From Lachnospiraceae bacterium UBA1760 (lineage in GTDB: Bacteria; Bacillota; Clostridia; Lachnospirales; Lachnospiraceae), in contig DCHE01000082.1 in the NCBI GenBank assembly GCA_002314775.1, positions 6,433 through 30,798 of the forward strand: a DNA stretch of 24,366 bases, read 5' to 3'. Below the pieces are notes generated by a model that saw nothing but the letters and a program-made list of their open reading frames with translations, had not been told where the DNA came from and made no database searches. This document shows, piece after piece, positions 24,155-24,366 of this stretch; position 1 is the stretch's first letter, and each line of letters begins with the position of its first letter. The position numbers and the translations under genes were made by a program.

Positions 24155-24366
24155 ATGGCAACAGTAGCTGTATATAACATCATGGGAGATGAAGTTGATA
24201 AGATCGAACTTAACGATGAAATCTTCGGTGTTGAGATAAATGAGAATTTACTTCATAAAGCTGTCGTAAGTCAGCTTGCAAATGGTCGTCAGGGAACACA
24301 GAGCGCAAAGACACGTTCAGAGGTTTCAGGTGGCGGTAAGAAGCCTTGGAGACAGAAGGGAACAGG
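24155..24366 (+). CDS. rplD: Ribosomal protein L4 (uL4), 5' part only
   Basis: The gene starts at ATG 24155 after AGGAGG (24141-24146) and runs off the end of the window after 70 codons. MATVAVYNIMGDEVDKIEL, LANGRQGTQSAKTRSEVSGG and GKKPWRQKGTG match the L4 N-terminal domain and the start of its extended exit-tunnel loop. L4 is the classic autoregulator of S10 operons, which fits the structured leader upstream. It lies 28 bases after rplC. Confidence 0.96.
   Translation, partial: MATVAVYNIMGDEVDKIELNDEIFGVEINENLLHKAVVSQLANGRQGTQSAKTRSEVSGGGKKPWRQKGT

Noticed and set aside
1..24366. CRISPR arrays, tRNA genes, insertion sequences and prophage genes
   Set aside because: Reading both strands, I found no regularly spaced repeats, tRNA-like cloverleafs, transposase motifs or phage structural genes.

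Overview
The window looks like core chromosome of a low-GC, anaerobic Firmicute, most likely a Lachnospiraceae member (Butyrivibrio/Lachnospira-like). Evidence: AT-rich intergenic DNA, strong AGGAGG ribosome sites, AGA/AGG arginine codons, a clostripain-type lipoprotein, a Clostridia-type ParB-like/BMP fusion protein, and the start of the S10 ribosomal operon (rpsJ-rplC-rplD). Codon use looks uniform. I see no transposase, integrase, tRNA or CRISPR array. The species cannot be fixed from the sequence alone.

Layout. (1) 1-51 is the tail of an unidentified gene, followed by a long hairpin terminator (90-160). (2) 330-6994 is a tightly overlapping three-gene cassette encoding a condensin-like complex: kleisin-like, KITE-like and a 1467-residue SMC-like ATPase. 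It resembles JetA-JetB-JetC of Wadjet or the MukF/E/B and MksF/E/B sets. No JetD nuclease is next to it; a radical-SAM SplB-like gene (7021-7896) sits where JetD would be expected. (3) 7927-9431 holds a small coiled-coil protein and a malic enzyme. (4) 9482-13755 is a MoxR ATPase / DUF58 / membrane transglutaminase operon. (5) 13827-16371 is a cytoplasmic ParB-like/BMP-domain fusion overlapping a metallophosphoesterase. (6) 16440-17897 is citrate synthase with its own strong promoter. (7) 18023-20191 is a clostripain-family lipoprotein, ending at a bidirectional terminator shared with a convergent rRNA-type methyltransferase (20239-21141, minus strand). (8) 21430-22611 is a second, unrelated SAM methyltransferase. 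(9) 22670-24366 is the S10 operon: AT-rich 12-bp repeats, a consensus promoter, a structured leader of about 235 nt, rpsJ, a hairpin-containing gap, rplC and the start of rplD.

The most interesting item is the condensin-like cassette. It is in a housekeeping neighbourhood, lacks an adjacent nuclease gene, and its ATPase has Asn where the catalytic Walker B Glu is normally found. That could be a chromosome-maintenance condensin rather than a plasmid-defence system, or a defence system whose nuclease is encoded elsewhere. Also worth attention are the cytosolic ParB-like/BMP fusion and the S10 leader, whose segments can pair in mutually exclusive ways.
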